Source: Ligula intestinalis (Eukaryota; Platyhelminthes; Cestoda; Diphyllobothriidea; Diphyllobothriidae). Taken from it: a DNA stretch of 64,000 nt. The DNA lies in the NCBI GenBank assembly GCA_036362985.1, contig JAYGXS010000004.1, positions 15,409,884 to 15,473,883 of the forward strand, given 5' to 3'. Shown here piece after piece: positions 45,331 to 56,875 of the stretch (position 1 is its first letter; every line of letters starts with the position of its first letter). The notes under the pieces are model-generated. The model was given only the letters and a program-made list of their open reading frames with translations. It had not been told where the DNA came from and searched no databases. The translations under genes were made by a program, and so were the position numbers.

Positions 45331-46410
45331 CCGTTGCAACACTGGCGACGCAGTTGATATTGTTGCTCTGATTTTACAAGCATGGATGACGCACATTCTA
45401 CCATGTGTACTTCCACGATACAATTTATGTTCTACGAAAGTGTCCTGGTTCCACCAGTTATCACGTGTTGTTGGAGTCTTAACACTTTTGGCAACACTAC
45501 AAGTTGTCACCCCTACAACGTGGCGTCAGACAACTCACCATATCCATCATCACGGAAAAATTGCTGATTATCATGTAGAATCTTATAAGAATGTGTGACG
45601 CACATTCCATCATGCGTATTTCCGCTGAACAGAGCAATAACAAGGCTGGATTAAAGCACGCTTCCAGAGGATAAAAAACGTTGAAAAGAACCTGAAGGAC
45701 GGGTGTGAGAACTACGGTATCCTCGGGACAAGCAGATTCAGCAGCCACTGGGTCTATACGCGCTTACGAGGAGCGAACGGAGGAGAGTCATCAATACTCT
45801 GGCTCTATATGAAGAATGTGTCAAAAGCCAAGTAACGCACTGCTTCAGAATTTGGCGTAGTAAGCGCCCATCACCCGATAACTACCACGCATTCTCAGAT
45901 TATGCAAATAAAGAACCGACTGGACGTAGGCGAGTAGTCTTGTGTCACCTATTAAGTACAATGTTGCGATTGTCCTCGTCATCCTACAGGGCCGACCGGG
46001 CGTGGGCTTAGCTCGCGAATACTGGAACACAAACGGGCAGGGCGTAAAGGTGACCTACTGTCCCAGATCGTTATCCACACCTTGGAAGAATGCGGTGAAT
46101 TTAACTTTACAGGTGCACGGATGCTGACCCAAGCCAGTTATAAGGTGGACTAAGAATTTCTGGAGGCCTAGGTATCTGACTCCAAATCCAACAACAAACA
46201 TTTTGGTATACTGACAAGCTATCAGTGTCCTCGTTTGTGCGACTAATATGTGTGGCCTAGTCCCCTGCCAAAGCCGCATGCCGTGAAAATGACTTGAGAG
46301 GGCGTGGATAGGAAATCAGCCCTCCACGATTGCAACCTCCCTCCCTTTACCCCACTTTCTCTTAGCTGAACTACAAAGACACGTCAATGTTTACTGCCCA
46401 CTCATTATCT

Positions 46411-46444
46411 CTGAAGGTGGCCTCTTGTACGAATCCAAAAGCTC
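46411..46444 (+). ncRNA. Class P hammerhead core, decayed
   Basis: CTGAAGG, 19 nt, AAAAGCTC (34 nt), followed by AGACGAATAAAAAG. Confidence 0.45.
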
Positions 46445-47469
46445 AGACGAATAAAAAGGCTGTCGCAGTGATTGCTCTTCATCTTCTTTCTAACAAGCAA
46501 TAGTTAAAAAGGCCATGGGACCAGTCAAAGAGCAATAACGCGAGTGTAAAGGCAACTGTGCTGGGCCATATATATCGGCACAAAATCAATAAATCGATTA
46601 ACTGAGTCCTAATTGGCGACCCAGACTTCAATTAATTTCCGGCTTTTCATGAACTTGCCATGGACGATTACCTTCGTGGCTGCGCAGTTAAACTCGTGCG
46701 GACAGCCACGTGTGAGAACTCGTCCCCCCGTCTCGCAGCCAGTTTATGTTCCCGCAGGTGCAATCCAAGCGTGTCTCCAGTCTGTCCTGTTTAGTCGTGA
46801 GGATAGTTTAGGCAGGATATTTAGCCGCAAGTCCGATTGTCTGGCACTTGGCTTGTCATCTCCTTGGCCAGCATTTTTAGCGGCAGTGTCCAGCGCTCAC
46901 CGGCCGCCAACTCAATATGAACCAGACGTAGCCAACGTCTTGTCTGAGACGGACAGCGACCGTAATGTAATATACATCCTTTTGTTGCAGTGTTTGCCAT
47001 TTACCTCCACAAAGGACAGTTGTTGACTGCAATACTGCCATCTCTGTATTAATGCAGTCAGGTAGGCCATCTCATTGGTAGGCTACGAATTAACCACCGC
47101 TAACACCCACTCTTAGGGATGGTGAAAACATTACACTTTTGGCAGGCCCTATCTTTTTACGAAATTACATTTTTCAGCATATTAGCCTTTCATGGAGATG
47201 ACGGTGAAAGCAGAGAGGATCATTTTTAGTCAGATCTTTTCAAATTACTGTTAACTGTTGGATTTTAACCATCGCTTCACAGAAGAATTCACCTTTGTCC
47301 ACGAGAAAGGCACATTTCAAATGAGAGTTTAGCCAGCTATGTAAATATAACAAACGCGCTACTTATTTTTGAATTAGTAATACTGCTTGTAATAGTTAAA
47401 TTAATGTACGTGCGACGTGGTAATCAAATGTCGCTAGCATTTTGTGTTCAATCATTTATTACTATTGGG

Positions 47470-47502
47470 AAGAAGAAGAAGAAGAAGAAGAAGAAGAAGA
47501 AG
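47470..47502. repeat. (GAA)n microsatellite at a PLE end
   Basis: Eleven GAA/AAG units directly joined to the PLE terminal word CACATCGATCACTGGG. Confidence 0.9.
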
Positions 47503-47700
47503 CACATCGATCACTGGGAAACACTTTTATTTGCCTGACGTTTCGACCTCAGCCGCAGATTCTTCATCAGATGCACGAGCAGAGAAAAGTAACACATCAT
47601 TTTCTGCGTGTAAATTAGCCTTTTCTGCTACTATTGGTGATAAAGAGTCAGCGACGAAGTTCTAAACGTCAGGCTTATAAAAGTGTTTTCCCAGCAATTG
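47503..47700. mobile_element. Inverted pair of PLE ends, each with a hammerhead
   Basis: Left arm, minus: CTGATGA (47570-47564), 19 nt, GAAACGTC (47544-47537). Helix I is kept at four of five positions, and AGGCAAATAAAAG follows. Right arm, plus: GTGATAA (47637-47643), 19 nt, TAAACGTC (47663-47670), then AGGCTTATAAAAG. Both cores are exactly 34 nt. Only about 65 bp lie between the arms. Confidence 0.6.
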
Positions 47701-47839
47701 AATCTTCTGCTCATTTACTTTCTGTGTCTCGCATGTTCGCTTTTGTTGCAAGTTTATTGCCATATTTGAACGTCTTTGACTATTTAAGAAACTCTTCTGA
47801 TTACCTTGACTTTATTATTTTCACGTAAGCACCTACATG

Positions 47840-48170
47840 TCCCGGAGGTAAAACCGTTGTCTGTAAAAAGACAATATCATTTACATAAAGGACATATCTC
47901 AGGTTGGAAAATCTTTTCGATTGGGTTATGAGATACGCTTGTTTAGTTGTGCCTTGGGAATCAGCCTTGTGCCCTCACAGGTTGGTGCACAGCGACCGTA
48001 GCATAAAAGCGTCATTCTTATGAATATGTCTTTTTTTCTGCAGTTAAGGTAGTAAGCTTTAATTGCTATCGAAAGTGCTGAACTGCGTTTCTTCAATAAA
48101 TCTCTTTTGATACGCTCTTTTCCTTTCTAATAACTCAGAAGATTGTTTAATACCTGCATATCTGGAAAGG
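47840..48170 (-). pseudogene. PLE scrap, region between RT and GIY-YIG
   Basis: The minus strand reads IKRDLLKKRS...CRKKDIFIRMTLLCY, equivalent to RRNIGERAKK...AEKKDVFIRLPFL of the 10.9-12.4 kb protein. Confidence 0.5.
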
Positions 48171-48649
48171 CTAGTAAATATGCACCAGGTGGCCTATTAA
48201 GTTGCGGCTTCTCTTACAATACGAGTGGAGTATATTAAATTGCCAAACTGATGAAATCCAAGGATTTTTACAAGTCAAATTCATGGTCCTTAAAAATAGG
48301 CCAAGCTTGTTTCGTTTCAAAATTTATATTCGTTGCTTTTCTTCTATGTTTTGAAAATATTTGGGCGGGGTTTATTCACGGCTTTACAGAGAAAACTATT
48401 GACATTTCGCGACATTTCATGTAAACTAAAATACGGTCAGAAATTTTGGCGTAGTAAAACACATGTCGGTCTCGTAAAATTATTTCGCATCTATAGGGAA
48501 CAAAACTCAACAGCTTTGTAAGGAAAATTTTCCAAACTGAATTTTTTCCCCTTTTTTTTGACAATGCTTTTTTTATCTCATGCGTATACTTACCTCAATT
48601 TTGTGAAGGCAAAACAAAATGTTCTGTTTCATGGACACATATAATTAAG

Positions 48650-48960
48650 ACGTTTCTGCTTTTTATGAATTTCGCTTTATAGTACAATATGCACAAACAA
48701 CAAGCTTATTTCCGCAGCTTTTAAAAGCGTTGAAAATTCCTAGGGTATCAACAAACGCTGGATTTCGCCCATTTCCGCCTTTATTATTCCCAAGTATTCT
48801 GATCTGATGTGAACGGAACTTATTTGTAGTAAACAGCATTTTGCGCCTCAATTCAATCCAATGAACAAAATAACCAATTCCAATCGTGTGTTAAATCCCT
48901 CGCTCAAATTAAGCTCTTCACATTTCATCAGGAATATAATCTACTTTATATTTATCGGAC
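48650..48960 (-). repeat. Repeat R3, copy 1 (coding-like)
   Basis: Pairs with 59140-59440. The minus strand can read KMLFTTNKFRSHQIRILGNN and, near the end, CGNKLVVCAYCTIKRN. The other copy reads GKQLLFCAFCNIKER at the same place. Conservation at the peptide level hints at an old coding element, family unknown. Confidence 0.45.
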
Positions 48961-49689
48961 GTGCTATGATATCAACGAATGTGTATTAAGATTAATTATT
49001 TCGTTATAGTTTTTAGAATACAATACCTCCCAGTGTACTCTACAACGAACTAACGCACATCGCAGCGCACATTCTGCTGTCTTCATTTATAATGATAAGC
49101 TTGCGTACTGCAAAATCTTGTCTTCACGCCAGACAATAATGAGCGAACGGAAAAAGATGAAACAATGCACGTGCAACGTTTCTGTTCGTGACAAGCAGTA
49201 TTAGGCGAAACCTCCACTTCATCCATTTGTGTATCGTTCATTTACAACGTTCTAATGCAGAAAAAAATACACTTAACCACCATTCTGTTATGTAATAACA
49301 CTTTTAATGGATCCAAGGAAAAGGTCTTTGCAGAAACGAGGCATAATAACAAAATTTAGTTGCATTATTTTTTTAACGTTTCATTAAAAAGATTGAACAA
49401 TTATTCAACATTGAAGCATGCTATTCCCGTAGAGAACTTGAAAATGGTTATAGCTGTAAGATTTATCGGTACCATTACTCTTCGATAAAAGGAGTGAATA
49501 CCATTTTCAGAGATATGAAACGGCAACCAAAGGAAAGGTTTTTATAGTGATTAAAGGTCAATCAAATGCCAGCAATCATCCGAGCGTCAAGGGACAAGAA
49601 ACACCAACCAAAAAGGTTGGATATGGGGGGCAAATATATTGGTATCGGCTTATTAACTGTCAGTGAAATTAGCGGTCGTTCAAGGTCAT

Positions 49690-50000
49690 AAACAGTTATT
49701 AGTGTAATGCCTTATCCCCGTGGTAAAGGGTCTCGGTGCTCCTGCCTCCCCATCTGGCTGGTTCATCGTGGGATCCTCTTTGGTCGCAATTTTGACGTTA
49801 GGTTCGACCTTGTTCCGTCCTACTCTTACGTAATGGCCTAAGACTCTGTAGGCGGTGGGGAGGTCTCGATACCTATTGACGGAGTTGGCATTAAGGTGCC
49901 ATACCTCAAGCGTCAGCCTTTCGGCTTTTGATAATCCTCGGCCTACGATGGTTGCTCTTCGAACATCGAAGTCATGGCCAGTCTCTCTAGTCTCTCATTC
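49690..50000 (-). pseudogene. PLE C-terminal scrap
   Basis: The minus strand gives ATIVGRGLSKAERLTLEVWH, then LNANSVNRYRDLPTAYRVLG, close to the tail of the 52.7-53.2 kb copy. Confidence 0.7.
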
Positions 50001-50164
50001 ATTCAGTAAATACCATAAATTTCGTTCTCTCTTCCAGAATTATTGTTTTATGTGGAATAATAATCTGTAAATTATATCCTGAGATTCAACCCACATCGTT
50101 GATACATCCAAAGCAAAGAGAGACATTTATTTCCTGAAACCAGTGAGATCAAAGGAGTCATGTG

Positions 50165-50370
50165 TCAGTAGCCATGCACTGCGAGACTGCGCTCGCGACT
50201 CGATGTTTAGGACATTTGATTCTGATCAAAACGATCGCGAGTTCGAGGCTCGGATAGGGCGCCACTTGGGCCTGGGTATGCCTGGCTGACGGCAGCGAAT
50301 AGGTCAGAGATGACCATTTTAGGCTCCCTTGTCTTTGCTGGCAATACTATCTGCCTAATAGCCATACCGG
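50165..50370 (+). mobile_element. tRNA-like SINE with class S hammerhead, decayed
   Basis: Box B-like GAGTTCGAGGCTC at 50239-50251, then GGGTATGCCTGG, then CTGACGG (50286-50292), 14 nt, GAGA (50307-50310): the 25-nt spacing is kept although core bases are lost. Confidence 0.5.
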
Positions 50371-50750
50371 TTTGTATTTCACGTAAACCCTTTAGAAGCG
50401 GGTGCGAATAAAAGGCAGAAAATAACATGAACTTTTGGAAGTTTAATTTAGCAGCGTTGACGCAAAATCTACCTAATAGGATCTATAGTTCTCTTCGGTT
50501 GCACAACGATGTTACCGTTTTTATTATCGTCCAAAGGAATAATTAGACACGTTCCGTAGTAACCTAAACTCTACTTTTAGAGGAATCACGTTTCCCTCCT
50601 AAACTGAGTTGATGAAAAACTTCCATTCCCGTATATACCCGCAGATCGCATGACTTATAGGTTGCGCAACCGTTGCAGCCTTTTATCTCAGCTGGCATAG
50701 ATCACTAAAAGGTGAAAAGCGGAACACAAGTGATGACTCACGGACATGTA

Positions 50751-52322
50751 CAGGGTGTCCACAAAGTCTGGCTACAAAGGAATTTTTATTTTATTTAAAT
50801 CTGTTATTTTTGTTGTCATGGCAGAGTCCCATGATTATTAAACATCGCTTAGGCTCTCATCGCAGCTGCAGCGAAAAGTCCCACGCCGTGGCTTGACAAC
50901 GCGTCAATAATTATCGATTTTCCGTCCTATCTGATTGGACCGTGAAAACTGACGCCACCTCGCTATGCGCACTGAATTAATAACCTGGAGCCTTTTTACT
51001 GTGACTGACTTGCACTCTTGCATTCTGATTTGCTGAATCGCTCTGCTTGCTCTCATGTGCTCTGTGTCCCAATACACGCTGTTCGAGTGACCGGACTTCT
51101 GTTGTTCTCTCTCCGTGGGCGTCGGGACTAAGCGGGTAGTTCGGCGTTCGTCTAGTACCGCTGCGGGTCATAACAATTTTTCCTCCCTAGATCGAATGAT
51201 GGTTCTGCCTCAAGAAGAAAGAATCGAGTTGGTACTCTTAAGTGGACGAAAAGGATGGTCTTATCGCAAAATCGCCGATGAACCTTCGGCGACCTTTGAC
51301 ACCCTGATCGGCAACCTATCTATTTGACTGCCGTCGGGAAATTGGTCACGAAGTTTAAAGAAACAGGCAGTGTCTTGGACGAACCCCGTTCCTGGCGACC
51401 AAAGACTTCAGACAAAACGAAAGAGGTTGTCATGGCCAAGATTGCTGCTAGCCCAGAGAAATCATTTCGTCGGACATCCATGGAGTTGGGTGTTCCAAGT
51501 TCAACTATCCACAAAATCCTGGTAGAGCAGACGTTCAATCCGTACAAATATCAGATATTGCATCACTTAAATGAAGACGACTCCGATAGACGAATGCAGA
51601 TGTGCAAATGGTTTTCAGATAAATTGGATGAAAATTTCAATTTTATTCAAGACATTTGCTGTTCAGTGATGAAGCTTTGTTTTATGTTAATGGTGAAGTG
51701 AACAGACAGAATCTTCGATACTGGTCTCCAGGCAATCCACATTGGATGGATCCATCCAAACAGCAAGGCTGCCAAAAGGTGATGGTGTGGTGTGGCTTGT
51801 GGAAAGCTCATGTGCTAAAACCCTTCTTCTTTGATGGACACGTAACCGGTGAGACTTATTTCGACATGTTGAGAGACAAATTACTGCCTAAAATTGAGCG
51901 CCTAGGTGAGGGACTTCCGGACTGATTTCAGCAGGATGGAGCCCCTGCCCATTTTGCTACAAATGTTAGAGATTGTCGGAATGGCACTTTTCCTCACTGG
52001 ATTGGAAGAAGAGGTCATGTGGAGTGGTCCCCTCGTTCACCAGACCTTTCTCCCTTTGATTTTTTTCTGGGGTATGTTAAAAGAGAAAGTTTATTCAATG
52101 AAGATTGCAAATCTCAACCACTTGAGAAAACGCATTATCAGTCATTGTGCTGAAATCGACGGCAATGTACACCTATGCAATCGAGTTCACCAGAATTTAG
52201 CAAGGCGCATCGAATTATGCATTGCAAATAATGGAAATCATATTTAAAATATGATTTCTTAACATTTTTATTAAATAAAATTGTTTTATTCTAAAGGTAT
52301 GTATTTATCCCCTATGACCCTG
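50751..52322 (+). mobile_element. Mariner-type DNA transposon, 1.57 kb
   Basis: Begins CAGGGTGTCCACAAAG and ends, inverted, CAGGGTCATAGGGG. It is flanked by TA (50749-50750, 52323-52324). The inverted ends agree well only over CAGGGT, then loosely. It carries the broken transposase at 51196-52247. Confidence 0.8.
51196..52247 (+). pseudogene. Mariner/IS630-type transposase, broken
   Basis: Would cut and paste the element at TA sites. The N-terminal helix-turn-helix region (LPQEERIELVLLSGRKGWSY) is in frame 1. The linker and second helix-turn-helix (VGKLVTKFKETGSVLDEPRS) are in frame 3. The catalytic core is in frame 2: first Asp in LFSDEA (51668), second in FQQDGAPAH (51935), third in SPDLSPFDFF (52058). 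The C-terminus (KEKVYSMKIANLNHLRKRI) returns to frame 3. There are three frameshifts and one in-frame TGA (51923). Forty residues separate the last two Asp, close to the DD41D type and unlike classic DD34D mariner. Confidence 0.85.
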
Positions 52323-52489
52323 TAAAAGGTTGCGCTGTTTAGGCATTCGCATAACCCTTTCTTTCCTAGTGCAGAATGTGTTCCTTAGTAATTTCTTCAG
52401 GGAATATTTTGCCAATTTGAGCAGAAAACTAATGCTTTGTTTAATTTTAGCAATTTTCTATGTTATATCACAAACGTAACCGCGTTCGT

Positions 52490-53215
52490 TCTCTCTTCCA
52501 AAGAGTGGAAACACATTGCAGCACACCAGCCGCTAGGACGGCTGGGCAAAAATACCTTCAGGAAGTCTTCCGAGCAAATTGATACCCAAAGTCATTCATC
52601 AAACAGAGCAGGCACCGAATGAACAGACGACAACCAGTGCAGCAACAACGACCCGAAGTCTGAAGAGCTATTCCCTACATAAAAGGGGTCTCCGAAGCGG
52701 TCTCACGAATGTTGCAACCTGCTGGCGTAGGCATAGCCCATCGACCGCAGGCGACAATACGCCGGCGGCTGGTGCAACCTAAAGACAGACTGCCTCCTAC
52801 AGAAACCTCTACAGTTGTCAACAAGGTACTTTTCAACGAAAGAGACTGCAATCACGTTGCAGAAACAAGCCGCAAATTGCAGACCCGCCTTCAAGAGCAC
52901 AAACGGGCAGGCAAGAGACTTAACCCAAATTCTGAACTTTCAGCACACGTCGCGGAGACTGGCCATAGCTTCGATCTGCAAGGAGCAACCATCGTAGGCC
53001 GAGGAAACTCAAAAGCCGAAAGGCTGATGCTTGAGGCATGGTACTCAGATGCCAACTCCATCAACAGGCATCTGGACCTCCCCGCGGCCTACAAAGTCTT
53101 GCGCCATTATGAGAGCGAAGGACAAAACAAGGTCAAACCGAACATGAGGACTGCAAACGAAGAAGATCCCACGACGAGCCGGTCAGAAGATGCGGCAGGG
53201 TTACCAGGACCCTAG
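52490..53215 (+). pseudogene. PLE fragment: thumb linker, degraded GIY-YIG, tail
   Basis: An open frame of 168 codons from 52709, with readable sequence before it. GVSEAVSRMLQPAGVGIAHR leads to TIRRRLVQPKDRLPP, then VVNKVLFNERDCNHVAETSR where the GIY and YVG motifs should be, and LEAWYSDANSINRHLDLPAA. Tyr and Gly of the second motif have become His and Ala (NHVAETS against NYVGETG at 57 kb), so endonuclease activity is probably lost although the frame is open. It lies just behind the mariner element. Confidence 0.75.
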
Positions 53216-53419
53216 ATCGAGTACCTAGTCGCCTCAATTATTGCTGTTAATGACTTTCTGCTCCACCGACAGCTAATTGGCGTATGCCACTATAATTGCC
53301 CCCCACTCCCCCATTCCCTTTTATAGGTGTTTCTAATGTCATGGTAAGCTGATTATTTCTGACAGCTGAATGACCTACGGCCACTATAATTACCCTTGAT
53401 TTGTTGCTAATTCTTACCT

Positions 53420-53453
53420 CTGAAGATGGATTCCTGCAAGAGTTCGAAAGCTT
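53420..53453 (+). ncRNA. Class P hammerhead core (GC-type subfamily)
   Basis: CTGAAGA, T, GGATTCC-TGCA-AGAGTTC (six of seven pairs, two G.U), GAAAGCTT: 34 nt. Helix I starts CCT/AGG. It lies about 200 bp behind a PLE reading frame on the same strand. Confidence 0.55.
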
Positions 53454-53559
53454 AGGGCAATTAATCGATTGACCTGGTGTTCGACAAGTCTTCTCCCTTA
53501 TCCATGCAGATACCTGGAACGCGAACCTTTTCATTTATTTGGACATTTTTGTTATAAAT

Positions 53560-56500
53560 TATCATAGATTACGTTTAAGCATCCATGCTTACCTTCCTGC
53601 GAGAGGAGTGTTTTATAAAATCATTTCGCATCCTTGAAAATATATTTTTATCCGCATAAATTAGGTGAATAAAGATGTGGAAAGGGCCGTCATTTTAAGC
53701 CAACCACATGCTTACATTACGAGCTGCTGCAGTTGTTGTCAAGGCCCGAAATATGAGGCCCAATGCAAAGGCAGATGGGGACAAGTGACTTGTGTTTGCA
53801 CTCGGTGAACGCTCATCAACGTGAACCGTGGAACCATGTAGGATCTATGACCAAACTTTAACCTGTTGACTTACGCCATAATTGATTTAATACTGTTTAA
53901 AAGTGTAAATTGCACAAAAAAGTGAATATTTTTAAACGTTGTTCAACATATGCTTTATTACTTACCTAGTTATAAGCATGGGCAGGCAGATTTAACTTCA
54001 ATACATTATAACATAATATGCGCTACGGCACATTCACAAAAAATCTGTTTTGAAGGATAAAATAGTTATCCCAAAAGAATTCTGTTTTTTTGTATGGTTG
54101 ACTCCCGAGAGATTGAATACTTCCGTCAGTCTGTTAACCAACAGGGATTGCTCTAATAGTGTTATTGGTCTATGGGCTTCATTTTCAGTCTTTTTTGCCC
54201 TGCCCAAATTCTTCACCTTCACCTTGTTAAGCTTTCATTTCCTTCTTATCACCCAGTTACCACGCACCTTTATGGACCCTGGTAGGCCCCACCGTTTCTT
54301 TTCCCTTTAATGATGAATCTCGTTAGAGACTTGAGTGGGAGGCGTTAAACCATTGGGTGGCCATACGAGGGACTCTTACAGAATAAAGCACCACTTCTAA
54401 TATTCATTTATGATTTCGGTTCATTTGAATTCGTTCAGGATTCCGTAGGTGTTTTGGTCAACACATTTAAGTCGGCTTCTGAGCGATTAGCGATGGCTCG
54501 TAATTTTAGCCAGGCTTCACCTCTACCGTCACCCACTGTTTATTCAAATTGATCTAAAGTTTTCAGAGGAAGCAACCCATTTTCGAAAAAAAACCTTGAT
54601 TAACTCGATCGAACATAAACACACTGTTGAGATACAAGACATACTCGTGCAGAAAAAAACTTCCTTCCAAATAAATTCCCAGAAACAGATATGTACCTCA
54701 CCAATGTGCGTCGACGTATGCCGTATGATTGAAATCCAAATACATTTTTGTCACTTTGGTCCTCCGGACGCCAAAGCTGAATACCTTGCTCATTCTCCTT
54801 TATGTGAAAAAAAAACCAAACTCATCGAGAGCCAGCCTCCGTAATAAAAACCGCATATAGATAACGCGCCACTGTCTCTATCCCGTATTTAGCGCTTAGG
54901 GCAACGGTTGGAATTTTAAGTTCATCTAAAGGCATCCTAATTTCATGCACCAGCTTGGGGAGAGTCTACCGCGGACAAAAGCGGATATCTGCCTCCATGC
55001 CGTATGCTTAAATATAATCTAACCGTGCGCCGAGTAAACTGCCTTTCAATACCAATTTGCAAAATGTATACGGCATTTATCTGCCGGACGTCAATACGCA
55101 TATCGACTTCGATCAGGCATTCCAAAGTGCCGACCAGAAGTGCAGAGGATACGGCCAATACGCGTTGGGTTACCGAGTGCCATGGATGCCGATCGGCACG
55201 AATAAAAAAGGAGCAGAATTTAAGCAATGTTATCCTGGAATTCGTTTAATCAAGAAAAGGACGATCACAAACGCAGAATTTACTGACGTCATAGAACCCC
55301 GAAAATCTTAGTAGTCCTATTGACTGTATTTAAGGTCGTACTTTTAGTGATGACCCTGTGGGAGCCTGCTGTGCTGACTCACGCTGCCTTCCGTCGTCAC
55401 GCTCGCTGTCTACTCACGCGTGAAAAACGCCCCCCACTTTCTTTTTCAACCGCTGCGAGGGGTCCAGTTATGTCCTGCCGTACCCACACTCCCAGTGGAA
55501 TCGCTAACTGAGGCGTACTTTACTTCAAACCAATCGATGCGCGCAGTGCCACCTAATTGAATAAGGACACACTTAAAACTCAGGGCTTCGCAACAGCGTA
55601 GACAACTGCGTGGACACATCTGACGAGTACATACAGCTAGCAGCCTATCTACCGTCTTTTTACCAGCAGTAAATTTCTGTCCACTTACACTGGCTAGCTT
55701 GACTTATGATTTGGCGACTCCTTCGGCTTGTCGACACAACAAATTGCGACAACCCTGTGCTCAGAACTCTTTGCGCAACTGGAGTGCATAATTAACCTTG
55801 TACTGTCGTGGCAACAAAAGCTAATCGATGTAACTCCAACCCCTCTCCTGTCAAATCACTCCCCCGCATGACTGATTCCTGTCCCGCGCCTTGCAATTTT
55901 AATCACGCTGGCAGGCTTTCCCTGGAATCTAAACTACCCCCCCCCCCCCCCCCCTCTTTAGCCCGCTAAACAGAAGCACCCGCCTATCAGACCAGTAGCT
56001 CATACTTTATTTACCTAGCACGTTTCAGCCTTCTACGTGGATGTTAAATCGGGCAGTTTACCTTGTCTTATTCATAGGCAGTTGAACAAGAGGTCACAAA
56101 ATCTTCGGACGTCATGTTTGCCGTCTTCAGAAGGCAGAATCCCCCCTCTAAATACAACTGTTTCTGTGCACTGTCTATACGTCGGAGGAAAACCTGGGAA
56201 GCCAGTTTTGATAATTTACATGGTAGTCTTTCCCCAGAAGAACAACAAATTTCCTATACAAGCGAAGATGCGTCTCGCAGGAAGTGAACGGGAAGCAGCA
56301 GATTCGCTCACCGGGAGAAGAAATGAAAAGACCCCTGACCCTGGTAGGAAGCATATGGGGCTGTCTATCGGGGCAACAGTAGCTTATGTAGGCCCACTCA
56401 TTAATCCCTGTCCCCTGCATGTTTTCCTACGAAAACGGTGCTTATAAGGCTTTATGGGCGGGAAATTAGGACAGGCAGTGGCATATACTTTAACATATGC

Positions 56501-56770
56501 TAAATGCATTTTTATTATATAGTATTTAGACAGGAGGTTGATTTATATCGGTAGATTTTCCTTATCTGTGTTATTGTTTAAATTATTGTGGAAAAACCCG
56601 ATTATCAAATTGCAGGTTTCTTGAATTTCCCCAAAAAATGAAATGGTGGTTAAGAGATCATCTACTTCAACTAGTCTGAGGTCCAACTTGCCGTTCCGGA
56701 GTTAGATTAGCATAGTCCACGGCGCTAAGCGCCGCGCACACCTTCAATTTACATGCAGAACAACTTACTC
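53560..56770. other. No gene supported
   Basis: AT-rich to mixed. The plus strand at 55009-55311 is open and looks balanced (NVYGIYLPDVNTHIDFDQAF...) but matches nothing I know and has no clear splice sites. A poly(C) run lies at 55937-55954. Confidence 0.3.
55937..55954. repeat. Poly(C), 18 bases
   Basis: Uninterrupted run, the same length as at 17190-17207. Confidence 0.95.
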
Positions 56771-56875
56771 CCAGCAGCCGCAGGAAGCAACTTCAACTAC
56801 ATTCTTTTCACTTTAAACCAGTGCATTCGCAAACGAGAGACGAAGCCACGTCCAGCTGTTCCAAACGTTTGGTGA

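Noticed and set aside
46595..47026. Start of an LTR retrotransposon (TTGGCGACCC and a 137-codon frame)
   Set aside because: A single short motif and a frame with no gag-like feature are not enough.
53420..53453. Riboswitch, CRISPR or bacterial regulatory elements
   Set aside because: The short repeats of 34 nt are ribozyme cores on both strands at irregular distances, not an array. Nothing in the window looks prokaryotic.
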